Shown here in pieces: positions 36,180 through 47,700 of a stretch of DNA of 64,000 nucleotides; positions within the stretch are counted from its first letter, which is position 1; the number at the start of each line of letters is the position of its first letter. The translations under genes and the position numbers were made by a program. A model generated the notes under the pieces. The model searched no databases. It saw only the letters and a list, made by a program, of their open reading frames with translations, and was not told the origin of the DNA. Source of the DNA: Lutjanus erythropterus (lineage: Eukaryota > Chordata > Actinopteri > Lutjaniformes > Lutjanidae); NCBI GenBank assembly GCA_020091685.1, contig CM034607.1, forward strand, positions 7,809,465 to 7,873,464, read 5' to 3'.

Positions 36180-37216
36180 TATCTTAATTAGAGATTAGTA
36201 AAACAAACTTCAGTTTATACCAGAATCATGTCTCCGTGCAGATATATGAGAGACATATGCGGACGATATAACTATATATTTATACAATAGAACTATCTCA
36301 TCAGTTTCCACCCAGTTGTCACAGCACATACAGTCTATAGCAGCATGGTTTGAAAACTCACCTCTCAATCTTCATGCTAGGAAAACTGCTATAATCTTAC
36401 AGCTCACTACAGTTTATATATAAATGACTTACCTAGAATCATGTCTTTGTGCAGATATTCAGATATATGCAGAAAATATAGTTGTATAATCACTGATAAA
36501 ACTATCTCGTCAGCTTCTGCCCAGCAGTTGCAGCACTCAGCAGCATGGTTTGAAAACTTCTCTTAATTCCAAAATTAAGAAATCTGTGTCTGCTTGCTTT
36601 TTTCCAGGACTCAGCCCTCGTCAGAAGTCCACAAATTAAACTTAAAGATTAATGGAGGATGTATTGATCAGATTAAATGTTTTGGGCTTGTCTGAGTTTC
36701 CAGACTAAAATTGGAGAAACATGTTAAAATGGTGAGTAAACTTGTTTACCATTTTATGCAGTCTACATATTTTATCAATCAAGCTTCTTGTGATAATATA
36801 TGATCAGAAAACTAAAATTTTGGAGAGTAAGTTGAGTAAGACAGTAAGAGAATAAGTATGTTAAGTTTTGGTCATTTCATTTGTTAATATTTAACTCACA
36901 CATAATTGCCTAAAGGCTCCTAAGGTGCATAGCAGCCTGGTGACTCTCCAGATTTCTGGCTCAGTCTCTCAGGACGCCTCTGTGGGAAACTGTAAGATTT
37001 TTGTGAATCCTCACTTGGACAGTCTGTCTTTTCAACATGTGGAACTCTTTGCCTACAAAACTCATAAATGATCCTGACTGGGATCATTTCAAAGTCTACT
37101 AGAAGAGTTTGCTGGTCAGCTTAATCACTTTTATGGTGATTTTACTGCATCATTGCATTTGCTTGTCCTGTGCTGCTCAATATGTATTCTGCTATTTGGG
37201 TTTGTGTATTTTAGAG
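36180..37216 (+). pseudogene. LINE reverse transcriptase/ORF2 C-terminal fragment, with internal duplication
   Basis: At 36253-36380 one frame reads TYADDITIYLYNRTISS, then AAWFENSPLNLHARKT, a clear YADD catalytic motif plus the following helix of LINE reverse transcriptase. A second, more decayed version of the same segment follows about 200-213 bp later (cagaatcatgtc... at 36221 and agaatcatgtc... at 36435; cagcatggtttgaaaact at both). Further on, MQSTYFINQASCDNI and VELFAYKTHK-like/WNSLP-type remnants precede the 3' end. Stops and frameshifts are frequent. The fragment continues beyond the inserted hAT element at 38165. Confidence 0.65.
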
Positions 37217-38164
37217 CAGTGGTTCCCAACCTTTTTTTTTCCTTGAAGCCCCCACTACTTGTATCTATGGAAAGCTGTGCCCTCCCAGCTGGAACACAGA
37301 CTTTTGTATAAATCACAAGGTTCATATAAATGCTGTAAATCCTTGAAAACACTTGAATTTTAATGGAGTGTTTTCAAGGTTTGAATAGTGCTTGAGTTTT
37401 AGATAAAGTGCTTGAAACTGCTTGAAATCACATTACTTTCATAAAGAATTGCTGCCTGACTGAATTAGTTAATTCACTTTTTAGATAAAGAAATAAAATA
37501 AGTCAGCTATTCACTGAGCCAGATTGCACAGTAAGTTAACAGTTAATCATTTATCAATTAATTGCCAAATAAAATTTAACAGATTAAACATGTATTAATC
37601 AATTGCTAATTAATCAGCAGTCTAAAAATTCCATTAACTGCACCTCATTTGACATTGTTTTGTCTGGTGAAGCCATACATTGGATAAGGAAACTTAAAAT
37701 TAAATTTCAAATGAAAAAAAAATAGGAAAAAAAAAAACAAAGAAAAATGTTTAATTGTTGGAAAATGCACAAGTTTCATAACCCTTATAGGAAGCCAAGT
37801 CTACTTACAGACAGGTGACACACTTTGAAACATGAAACTCTCTATCACAAAACATTATTGCATTAAATCAGATGTTATTGTGCTTTTATCAACCAAAATT
37901 AAGAGGTAAAATGATCATTTTGTATATAAATATGTCAATTACGAGCTGTAAGGTGCTGGAAAAACCTGAAAATGAACCTTGAACATGCTTGAAAAGTGCT
38001 TCAATTTGACTTTGGAAAACATGTACGAACACTGAAATTGTGATTTTACTTAACATGTGCAAATATGATTTTGAGAACCCCTTAGCAGATTAAGTCTTGG
38101 GGACCCCTTGTGATTTCTGGTGCCCCCCCTAAGGGTGGCCCAGACCCCAGGTTGGGAACCAGTG
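37217..38164. mobile_element. hAT-like element (cagtggttcccaacc), inserted in a LINE
   Basis: The left end cagtggttcccaacc and right end ggttgggaaccagtg are inverted with one mismatch in 15. The flanks are identical 8-mers, ttttagag (37209-37216 and 38165-38172), a perfect hAT-type target duplication. The 948-bp interior has no transposase. The related element at 45842-46959 shares interior sequence (for example gctgtaaatccttgaaaa-like blocks and taagggtggcccagaccc). The insertion splits a LINE 3' region and is therefore younger than that LINE. Confidence 0.85.
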
Positions 38165-38240
38165 TTTTAGAGGACACCCTAGGAATAAAGATTGCATATT
38201 AAATTAGGCTATAAATGCTATGGTATGTGGCATTGTTTCA
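38165..38240 (+). repeat. LINE 3' tail resuming after the hAT insertion
   Basis: After the target duplication the sequence gaggacaccctaggaataaagattg continues, first with a LINE-like C-terminal reading (RGHPRNKDC) and then an AATAAA signal at about 38182. It fits the end of the LINE fragment to the left of the hAT element. Confidence 0.5.
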
Positions 38241-39568
38241 TGGCACACATGTGTCCCTATGCAAATAAACAAATTAAATTGATTAAACCTTGAGTGATTC
38301 CCTAATATCCAATATGGACATAATTCTTAGGTATAATGGGCTGTGCAACACAAACTTACACTCTTTTTTTCTTTTCCTCTCTCTACTATTTTATTCACTG
38401 GGCTACTCTGCCAATATTTGTATGGAACTTTTCATAAGCTGTGCGGGAACTACAGCCTGCACAGAGGTGTGCAGAATAATGAGGCATAATCTAATTTGAT
38501 TGAGCAAAAGCAGCACCTGACATCTGCACAGCTACTGTAGTATATACCGGGTGGTGAATACCTGAAAGCTTTACTCAAATCATTTGGCTCTATGCAAATG
38601 CAGACGTTAATCTCATGTTAATGTACACCAGCCATATTAGAAACTCGTTCTATAGGCTCCTGCACTCCTGAAGCTCTCCTTTCACATCTTTCTATATTGA
38701 TAATGTGATGCATCTTGTGCGCTGTAGCATGCATCGCTGCTCTTGTTCATTTCAATTTGCCTTAAATTTTGTTGCAGTGTTGTATTAGCAACGTGCAGTG
38801 AGACAAACCTTTGCTATGTCGTTTTGTGACTTCACCTACAGTATTTGGCAGGTGTGTACGGCTCTGGCTGATGTTAGATAACACTCTCAGTGGGAAAAAT
38901 CTCACACTGTCACTGCTAATACCACAAACCGGTGTGTCTTTAATAAGCTTAACCTGCACTCCACCAGACTTGCAGTTTTAAGTTTAATTTTTCACATACA
39001 GTACAATATGGCTCAGTTATTCCCCCGGGTTTCTGATAGCTTGAATTTAAGGTTATCCCGTTCTGGATTTTTTTTTTTCATGCACTGAGTGCACAACGTT
39101 GCCTTGCTCTGAGAAAAACTGCTGGTGAATGAGCTCTCTCTTTCAATAGCCTGCGATCCTTCAAGACTGTGTTAAGTAACACACTTTGCAGTCAACAGTT
39201 TTCACTGGGACTGTTTCTTCAGCAGAAAGTAGTTCCAATAAAAACTGTCCAGATTGTGTTTTCCTGAGTAACCGGGGCATTACTTCTAGAAAGAGATTTT
39301 TCAAATGTGATTTTTTAGTGCTGTGAGCACCAGCAGCAACACTCCATTCCCCTTGAAATGTATTGGTGTGTCAACAGGAATCTCCAAGACTGATAAGTCA
39401 AAACATGGTCAAATAAAACCAAAATTACCCGCTAGATACCAGTAGAGGTGAGTAAAAAAGTGTATTTGTCTGTGATTTGGATGTACTGACCTTAGTAACT
39501 CTGTATGTTTTGTATGCTTAGTATGAGAGGGGAGTGTACACACATGTTTTTAATGTGAAAATAAACCT
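38240..39568. other. Intergenic DNA, nothing identified
   Basis: Only short unrelated frames. A T-run lies at 39069-39079. The sequence at 38480-38960 is low in repeats and might be regulatory. Confidence 0.45.
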
Positions 39569-40327
39569 TTAAAGATACAATAGAGAAATTATAAATGTGT
39601 ATTCTGAGGTTGCCACACTAGAGAAACATGTTATTAACCACCCAGAAATTTAAATGATTAAAACAAAGTTTTTAAAAACATATATAAAATTAAGTCTCAA
39701 AATCATGAGAAAATTAGCAGTTTTCTCTGCTGAAACACTGGATGTGTCCGCTGCACTGTGTCACTGTCAAACACCACAACCTGAAAATGACCTGAAACAT
39801 GGACGCTCTGTCTTGCAGCTTTAGTAGACACATCCACACATGTTTGAGCCACCAGAGCCAGAGGACGGTGACAGGATGGTATTTTTCTTTCGTCTGTGCC
39901 AGGTTGTTGGAACTGAAGTGAGCTGAAGTGAACTGCTTGGCTGATTTGGACTGAGAGAAACGCTGAAGGTATGTTCATAACTGATGGTCAGGGAGGGTCA
40001 GGGGAGGGGTAGCTGGTGATGTTTTATTTGTCTGGTCGAGGGGCTTATATAGTGTTTGGAGACCATGGTTCCAGCACGTCACCAAGCCAGGTTTCTGGTC
40101 TGCCCAAAAGAATCCTGAACACAGAAATCATCAACATGTATTTTTTTCTTCGGTGTTGGGTTGTTGGAACTGATGTGGGCTGAAGTGAACACACAAATTG
40201 TGAACTAAAGATGGTCTAACTCCATAATTCAGTGCCACATATTTCTTCCACATATTTTTTAGCAATGTTTCTAAGATGTATAATATTTTGAGAAGAAAAA
40301 TTCCCTTTTTCCTTTACACAGATTTAA
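39569..40327 (-). mobile_element. TTAA-flanked repeat family, copy E with internal duplication
   Basis: TTAA lies at both borders (39569-39572 and 40324-40327). The core, AATAAA position (here changed to a ctttagtag reading on the plus strand) and TATA-bearing ggggcttatatagtg (about 40040) are recognisable on the minus strand. Extra length comes from a second, diverged copy of the ggttgttggaactga...gctgaagtgaa block at 40155-40192, about 255 bp after the first (39901-39937). No coding frame. Confidence 0.6.
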
Positions 40328-40329
40328 AA

Positions 40330-42594
40330 TGTCATTGCATGATTGCATGATGTTAGGTGGTCTGCTTTATTCCAGCACCTTCATGTGGTAACTCTAATTT
40401 GAATGGATTGGCTTTACTTGTAAAAGCCGCCACAGCACGCTACATTTCTCCAATAAAGGATGAGGACATTGAAGTTATGTCTGGTTCTGATGTCATTAAA
40501 TGTAAAAGGTGCATGTCAAAACATATTCAGGGTTTTAACCGGTCTAAAGAAAAACTTAATGCACTTAATGTGCTTGGCATTTCCAGTTAAATTGCAGTCT
40601 CATAAAGTAACTATGTCCCACGGTGACAATGCAAAGTGATAACTTTTTTCATAACTCTGCTTCAGAAAGGTGACTATTTGCATAAAGTTGGGTGCATTTC
40701 TCTCAGATTCAACTGGTTGTAGCCAGCAGAACAGACTGGGAGGTTTGTTATCGGTTGCTGGCTCAAATCCAACAGCTGTTTACAATGTCAGAGAATGAGA
40801 CTCACTTTGCACTTTGAATCACTCACTGGGTTTCCTGGGGTTGAGTGATGCATTTACAGCAATTCTGCAGGTTAAATTTAGACTTTTTAAGACCATTGTG
40901 AATGCAATTTAAGACCTATTTCACATTGGTACTGGTAAAAAAGGGGCTATGAAGGAAAATGAGTCCCAGAACAACTTGTTAAGTAATTTATTCACATTCT
41001 GACATGACTACACATAACTGTGTGTATGCAATAAGCATTTTAAGTATGCTACTTTTTTGACGTTTCGCACGGTATGCCTAGAACAAAAAATTGCAAAAGG
41101 ACTCCCGCACAGTCTAACTTGCAACATATCATTTATTTGCGATGTTTTGCTACTAGACCTTTGCCTGATGAAGGACTAGTACGTTGCATGCTATGTCTGC
41201 ACATTTTAAGCTTTTTGTGTAGCATTTCATGGTGTTTAGTCTGGTGTACTTTTTGAGTCTTGGATGTGGTAACAATAGTCAAGTGACCTTTGTCGTCATA
41301 GTCAGGTGACCCTCATAAAATATGCTGAACCTGATCATGGTTAACGGTGTCGCAGTTTGGTTAGGTTGAGGCAACAACTGAGGATACATAATTAGAAAGA
41401 CTACACACCAAACGGTCGTGCAAGTGATGCCATGACTTTCTCCCTCAAAAAGCTAACGTTAGCCACTGAAGCTATGTGTGATTTTTCGCACCAGGACATA
41501 TCTTCCTCGTTCTTCCTCTTCTTGCCTGATAAAAAGCCCTGGAGTCGCTGGTAAGACAACGTTACGACGTATACTGTCCAAGACGAGAGATGCAGTACAC
41601 TGAACGGTTTCACACAAAACTGAAGTACAACAAACCTACCACATGTAATTGTCTTGTAAAATTATCTTTTAAAATGCCAAACATAATGTGTGTAATTCAT
41701 GGCACAATTCAAACAGGAACAAAAAGTTATTTGTCTCTCACCATCGACTACTGTTTGTATTTTTTTCTGAAGTTAGGTCCCATGGGGCACACAGGAAGGG
41801 GAGGGACTTTGCTTCTCTATTGTTTCCACTCAGTTTAACTCCATCTATATTGAGCGAAGCATTTAGAGACTTGTCAGTCTAGCCTCACTGTGCTTTGATT
41901 GCTCACTTATTTCTGTGTGCTTCTCTATTGCTGTCTAGAATATTTGAGTCAAGGTGCCTGCTTGTGTGTAAAAAAAGGTGCAAAAAATCCCTCAAAGTAA
42001 ACAGGAAGTGAAAAAAATGAGAAAGGCAGAAATATGGCATTTATTCCGTAATCTCTGAGCACGGACTCCGCACTATTTGACGGTGGAAAGTTAGTGGGCT
42101 GGCAGACTGAATGTCAGTCTGAGACGATTTGTCATGCAGGGCCTGACGGGTCTCCATTCAGTTTCAGACACTCTGGCCCAATGTTTGCACGGCTGACAGG
42201 ATTGTCAGAGCTATTTGTCACAGCTCTGTTTAGTGATCAGATTGGTTGTACCCTCTGTGGCCTCTTCTTCTCCTGTCCACAATAAATGGCAACAGTTAAA
42301 CCTTTTACTCTTAATCAAATTATCCGCGCTCTCCACAGATGTTTGTTTTCTCCTTTCCAACTTCAATGACATACGAAGACAGAGGTCCACATTCAGGTGA
42401 CGTTTGCCAGCCAGACTGATCAAATCAGAATGCTATGGATGGCCTGTACCGTCAGAGACATCATTACTCTGAATAAAAGTTTGAAAGTTTGCATAAAGAC
42501 ATAAGGAGTGGGTCTGGACTTCACAAAGACAACTGAGAGCTATCAAATATGCCAGCAAATAAATTAATGACCGCCGTACTGTAAAGAGAGCTGG
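40330..42594. other. Intergenic DNA, nothing firmly identified
   Basis: The part at 41040-41260 (acgtttcgcacgg..., gcctgatgaaggactagtacg) resembles a dispersed fish repeat with gatgaaggactagt-type sequence, but I cannot define ends. 42030-42430 is repeat-free and GC-balanced. No exon can be supported. Confidence 0.45.
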
Positions 42595-42602
42595 CCCTTA
42601 CC

Positions 42603-43622
42603 CAGTGGTGGACAAAGTACTCAACCCCAGTACTTGATTCAAAGTATAGATACTCCTGATCAAATATTACTCAACTACAAGTGAAAGTTGCTCAGTTAAA
42701 ATTTTACTTGAGTTAAAGTACTAGAGTACTCGGTTTGAAAAATACTTAAGTATTCAAAAGTACATGTTTTTAAAAATACTTAAGTATTCAAAAGTACAAA
42801 TTACAAAGTACATTTTCTAATATCAATACATGTTGTATTGTTTTCATGATGCATTTACAGAAGCTTGTAACTCTCTGAAACCATCTAATGATGCACTGAT
42901 GCTTGTAGAACCACTCTGCTACACAAAGTCTATAGAAACACCTATAAAAACTTCAGCATAGAAATACAATCAAAACCAAAAAGGACAGTTATTGTCATTT
43001 TCTGATGTAACTGTATTAAAATCACATCATAACATTAGATTGAAGATAACTGTAAGAAGTTCTCCAAGTCTGTTAAATAACAGATTTCTTTCTGTCCTCA
43101 GACGCAGTATATACAGGAATTATGTGGTATTTTTCACCACGATAAAAACAATCCAACTTTAAAAGCTACTTGGAATAATGAATAATTATAATAACATCTT
43201 GAGATTTAATTTAGTCTTTCTCCTGCCGTCACCATTACCGCTTTTTGTTTGAATGAAAGAGGGAGAGCTCCCTTGTTCTTGTTACAGAGAGCGCCTGGAT
43301 GATGTATTTCCACTTTTACATCAATCCCATTTGAGAGGAGCTACTGTGATTGGTTTCCTTTTGTGAGGAACACAGCATGTGACCAACTGCATTTTAGAAA
43401 AGAAAAAAACACCAACAGCTGACTTCAAAGCTCAGTCAAAAAGTAACAACAACCTTCCTACAAATGTAGTGGAGTCAAAAGTACAATATTTGTCTTTGAA
43501 ATGTAGTAGAGTGAAACTAATAAGTTTCCAAAAAAACAAATACTGAAGTAAAGTACAGATACTCAAAAAATGTACTTAAGTACAGTACTCGAGTAAATGT
43601 ACTTCACTACTGTCCACCACTG
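42603..43622. mobile_element. hAT-like element (cagtggtggaca), intact ends
   Basis: The left cagtggtggaca and right tgtccaccactg form a 12-bp perfect terminal inverted repeat. Identical 8-mers cccttacc flank it (42595-42602 and 43623-43630), the hAT target-duplication length. Subterminal arrays of gtacttaagta/tactcaagta-type words lie at both ends and could pair or bind transposase. The 1020-bp interior has no transposase frame, so it is a non-autonomous derivative that moved recently enough to keep a perfect duplication. Confidence 0.9.
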
Positions 43623-43629
43623 CCCTTAC

Positions 43630-44025
43630 CTCCATGGGGCCCCTAACCCACCGGAGAGCCATGTAAACCATTTGCCACACAATCACACCTGACACCTCAG
43701 TGCTCCCACTACAGTCCTCTCTCTTTTAAAACTGTTTGCTCCATCTGTCAGTCAAAGAATAAGTAGATCTACTATATAGAACAGAAAGAGGTACAAAATG
43801 AATATTTATTGGATAGAATATTTTGTGTAGAATCTTAAGATAAGTAAATATTGACATCAAAATAAGTAAGAAATTTTAAAATATCTAAAATGTAGAAAAT
43901 ACTAAAACATAACACTGAGCTTTGGTTCCAATGCCAGGTAATTATTCAGTTAATTCAATATTTAATCAATCATCAGTCTCTATCAATCCATTAATTTCCA
44001 TCGTCCATTAGTCCAGAGTTGTAAT
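43630..44025. other. Intergenic DNA, nothing identified
   Basis: AT-rich spacer between two hAT-type elements. Confidence 0.5.
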
Positions 44026-44029
44026 TAGT

Positions 44030-44530
44030 CATAGACAGTAACAAAGCATATTTACATCAAGTACTGCACTTATTCTGTACTTTATATTTTATCCAACTTT
44101 ATGTTTCTACACTATATCCCAGAGGAAAATACTGCACTTTTTAATCCATAAAGCTGAAAAAAGGATGTTTTCTGACATTTTTTAGAGATGTAAATGGTTT
44201 TCAAAGGACAGTGGCGCAACAGACATTTGCTGGTCTTATAGACCATGATGCATTGCTGTAGATTAAACTAGCCAACAGTGGACTATAAAGTAGTTAAAAT
44301 GAGTTCAACCTTTAACATCTACAGCAGGAAACAGCAGAAACATTGAAGCAATAATATTAAACCAGAAACATCAGACATAATAACACTGACAGAGAACATT
44401 TCACTGCAACATGAATACTTTTACTTTAAGTACATTTATCTGATAATATTTCCATATTTTTACTTATAGCGAAGTATTTTTACAGTGTGATATCAGTACT
44501 CTTGCTTCATTAAAGGATTTGAATACATTT
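44030..44530. mobile_element. hAT-type element remnant, eroded ends
   Basis: The left part (catcaagtactgcactta...ctgtactttatattttatcc...cagaggaaaatactgcac) and the right part (acttttactttaagtaca, gaagtatttttacag, attaaaggatttgaatac) match the two arms of a very common fish hAT group. The terminal cagtggtgg is lost on both sides. The interior contains caacatgaata- and gccaacagtggac-type sequence without coding potential. Confidence 0.6.
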
Positions 44531-44539
44531 TACACATCA

Positions 44540-45390
44540 TGTCCATGTATGGTCTGGACAGACAGGTCTTCACAGAGGCTGCTGTGGGAAAGTGTGCACA
44601 CGCATACATTCATGCGTCACACATCATCTTTTCTGAGCTACAGACTACAAACGCTGCTGCACGCTGGTGCTCATTAAATGTGATAACTAGCTGTACTTCA
44701 TTCTCACTTCTGCCAGAGACAAAGTCACAGAGCAGCTCTGGATGTGTCTGTAAGCAGGACACAGACAGACAGACTGCAGCTCAGCTAACAAACAGACAGA
44801 CCGAGGGAGCAGCATCAACTTAATGTTACTGTGAATGAATGATATCAACCTTGAAGAGGTGGAAACACACGTTTACCTGATTACTGTTCATTCGTGGTAT
44901 ATTTATTTCTTCATGCAAAGTTGAAAACACTCACACTTGCTTTAACATGAGGAGGAGGTGGGGCCCTTGTGTACAGTGAATTGCAGGGCCCCTTGAACTT
45001 GTGTAGTGTGTGTAGGACTCTGTATAAGTATATAGGACTAGGCTTGGTTGAAAAACACAATGTATGTGCTAAGTAGGGCCTGTGAAATTGGTCATAAAAG
45101 GCAAACTAAAGCATTACGTGCAGATAAAAATATTTTGAAAACTAGTTTTGTACATACAAAACCACATTTCCCTGAAAAACTTATTTTCTAATTTGGCTGC
45201 AGGGAGGGCAATGTTGGTTACTTAGCTGGAGTCGGTCCACCAATTTAGTCCAGAGTAAAAGATCTCCACTGCTGGATGGATTTGTCAGAATTCTGATATG
45301 AATGTTCGTCTTCCTCTCAGGCTGAATTATAATAAGTTTTGTGATCCCTGACTCTACCTGGAGGGTTGCCATCGCATCAAAATTTCAGTT
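44540..45390. other. Intergenic DNA with short repeat traces
   Basis: gaggtggggcccttgtgta followed by cagggccccttgaact near 44950-45000 resembles the edge of a dispersed element. Otherwise nothing is identified. The 94-codon frame at 44539-44823 has no known domain. Confidence 0.4.
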
Positions 45391-45716
45391 GGGTTTAAAG
45401 GTCTGGTGTAAGATTTATTGGCAGAATATGACAGAAATTGAATATAATATTCATAAGTATGTTTTCATAAGTCTATAATCACCTAAAAATAAGGATTTTC
45501 TTTCGTTCGCTTAGAATGAGTTCTACATATCTACAAGAGGGGTGGGTGCTCTTCCACAAAGTCTGCCATGTTGGATTTCTACAGTGGACAAACCAAACAC
45601 TGGCTCAAGAGATGCCACTGTTGTTTTACTAGCTTGGAAGGGGAGGGTGAGGCGAGTTGGTTGCAGCAAGCTCATGACTAGATGCCACTAAATCCTTCCT
45701 ACTGGTTCATTAGGAC
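45391..45716. mobile_element. Short teleost non-autonomous element (gtgtaagattta ends)
   Basis: The left end aaggtctggtgtaagattta and the reverse complement of the right end (ccagtaggaaggatttagtgg) are imperfect inverted repeats. The internal blocks cttagaatgagttctacat and tctgccatgttggatttc, then ggacaaaccaaacactggct, match a short element abundant in percomorph genomes. About 325 bp, no coding sequence. Confidence 0.6.
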
Positions 45717-45841
45717 CAATGACTTAAAAAAGCACATCTCCATCAACCTATGGGAATAGGAAAGCTATTCTAAACTAATATGTTGAGCAGGGTAAAGACG
45801 ACCCACTAAACATCACCACATATGCACGACATACTCAACAA

Positions 45842-46959
45842 CAGTTGTTCCCAACGTTTTGTTCTGGAATCCATCTCTACTTGTATCCAAAGAAAGCTGA
45901 GCCCCCCCAGCTCAAACACACACAAACATACACTAAAAGAATAAGTGATTTAAATGCTTAGACACACTCATTCTTACCAAAAGAATAATAATGATTCATT
46001 ATCACAGGGCTGAGAGCTCACAGAGTTGTGGCCTACTATTTTTAATTGAGGACAAAGAAATGTGTCTTTTTAAAAAGCTTTGTGTCCAGACTTTTGTATA
46101 AATTGCAGCATTCCTACAGGTGCTGGAAATCCTTAAAAAATATATGTAGTGTTTCCATGGTTTGAAACTGTAATTAATTAAAAATTGTAATAGCATTACA
46201 TCGCTGCCTGAATTAGTTCAATTTTAGGTAAAGAGAAAAATAAGTCAGATATGTGATGAGCCAGATTGTATAGGAAGTTAGTGATTAAACATTAATCAAT
46301 GGATTTCCAGATAAGAATTTAACATATATTAATTAATAATTAATATATAGTCTAGAAATGGCATTAATTGTGCCTCGTTTGACATTGTTTTGTCTGACTG
46401 AGTCATTCACTGCATAAGGAAACTTAAAATTAAACTTAAAATGAGATAATTAGTTACAAATTTGAGGGGAAAAAAAAGTGTTTTATATCTTATTAATTAT
46501 GAAATATTTAATCAATTAATCAATTTTTATCATTTTCAACTATCTTAAGGAAAATGCACAAAATTCACATCCCTAATAGGAAGCCAAGGCTGGTGACACA
46601 TTTTGAAATATGAAACTTTGTTGTGTTTTTCTTTAATTTGTCACTTGCCTGTAAAACTCTATCACAGCACATGACTTTGGTTGATAATATCACAATAACA
46701 TCTGATTTAATGTGATGAAGAGGAGCAATAATAACGTTGTAAATAAATATGTCATTTACCACAGCTGTATGGTGCAGGAAAAGCTTGAAAATACTTGAAA
46801 AGTGCCTGAATTTGACTTAGGAAAAGGCGTAGGAACTCTGAAATTGTGATTTTAGTTAACATATGCAAATCTGATTTGGAGGACCTCAGAGCAGGAAAAG
46901 TTGTACCCCTGTGAGGTGCCCCCTTAAGGGTGGCCCAGACCCCAGGTTGGGAACCAATG
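45842..46959. mobile_element. hAT-like element, older copy of the cagtggttcccaacc family
   Basis: The left end cagttgttcccaac and right end ggttgggaaccaatg are inverted with mismatches. The flanks ctcaacaa (45834-45841) and ctctgcaa (46960-46967) agree at 6 of 8 positions, an eroded target duplication. The interior is collinear with the element at 37217-38164 but more diverged and 170 bp longer. No transposase frame. Confidence 0.75.
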
Positions 46960-47040
46960 CTCTGCAACATGCACTACTTTACTTTTCATAGTAGTATGCA
47001 GCATGAAACTAAAAGCTATTTAATAGCTGCATAATTCCTT

Positions 47041-47154
47041 TTTTTTTTAAATTAATAATAAATTCTAATTACAAAAAATGACACTGACCAGAATAATAAC
47101 AAAAAACAAAACAAAGAAAACAGGTACAGAATATGAATCCAGTTGCTTAGTTTT

Positions 47155-47156
<2 letters not shown>
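47041..47156. other. AT-rich spacer before the GT microsatellite
   Basis: Short A/T-rich sequence without a recognised feature. Confidence 0.5.

Positions 47157-47220
<64 letters not shown>
47157..47220. repeat. (GT)32 microsatellite, 64 bp
   Basis: An uninterrupted GT run that would be a good polymorphic marker. It accounts for the Cys-Val string in the 120-codon frame at 47078-47440, which is not a gene. Confidence 0.97.
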
Positions 47221-47221
<1 letters not shown>

Positions 47222-47700
47222 ATATGCTTTTGTTTGCATACCACACGCTACATTCTGGCCAAATCAGTACATATATACAGTTTTAGCTTAATATTTTATA
47301 GGGCAGTACATATGGCGTGCATTAAAATCTGGATCATTAAAGAAAACTGTGCAGCTGCAGCACATCTGGACCAAAACCAATTTATCAACAACATAAAGCA
47401 CAAATTGATCATTTATTTCTTCACTGAATATATACTTTAATTCTAATTAAACTTCAAAATAAACATCAATGTCTGACCTCATACATTTTACAAGTGATAA
47501 GAGAAATTCAAAGAAAAAGTGTTTTCAGCAGTGCCCCGAAAAAAACATAATCTTCAATTTGGATTACGTGCAAATATTGACCATTCCTCTCGTTTTACAT
47601 AATCATGGTAGAAATACAGCATATCATACATGCAGTACAAAGGATGTTGGTAAAGATTTCCAGAAGGTAATCGAATAAAGCAGTGTAAGATTGATTTAAT
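47220..47700. other. Intergenic DNA, nothing identified
   Basis: AT-rich with short frames; no features. Confidence 0.5.

Noticed and set aside
47078..47440. 120-codon frame with a Cys-Val run
   Set aside because: The run is translation of a (GT)n microsatellite.
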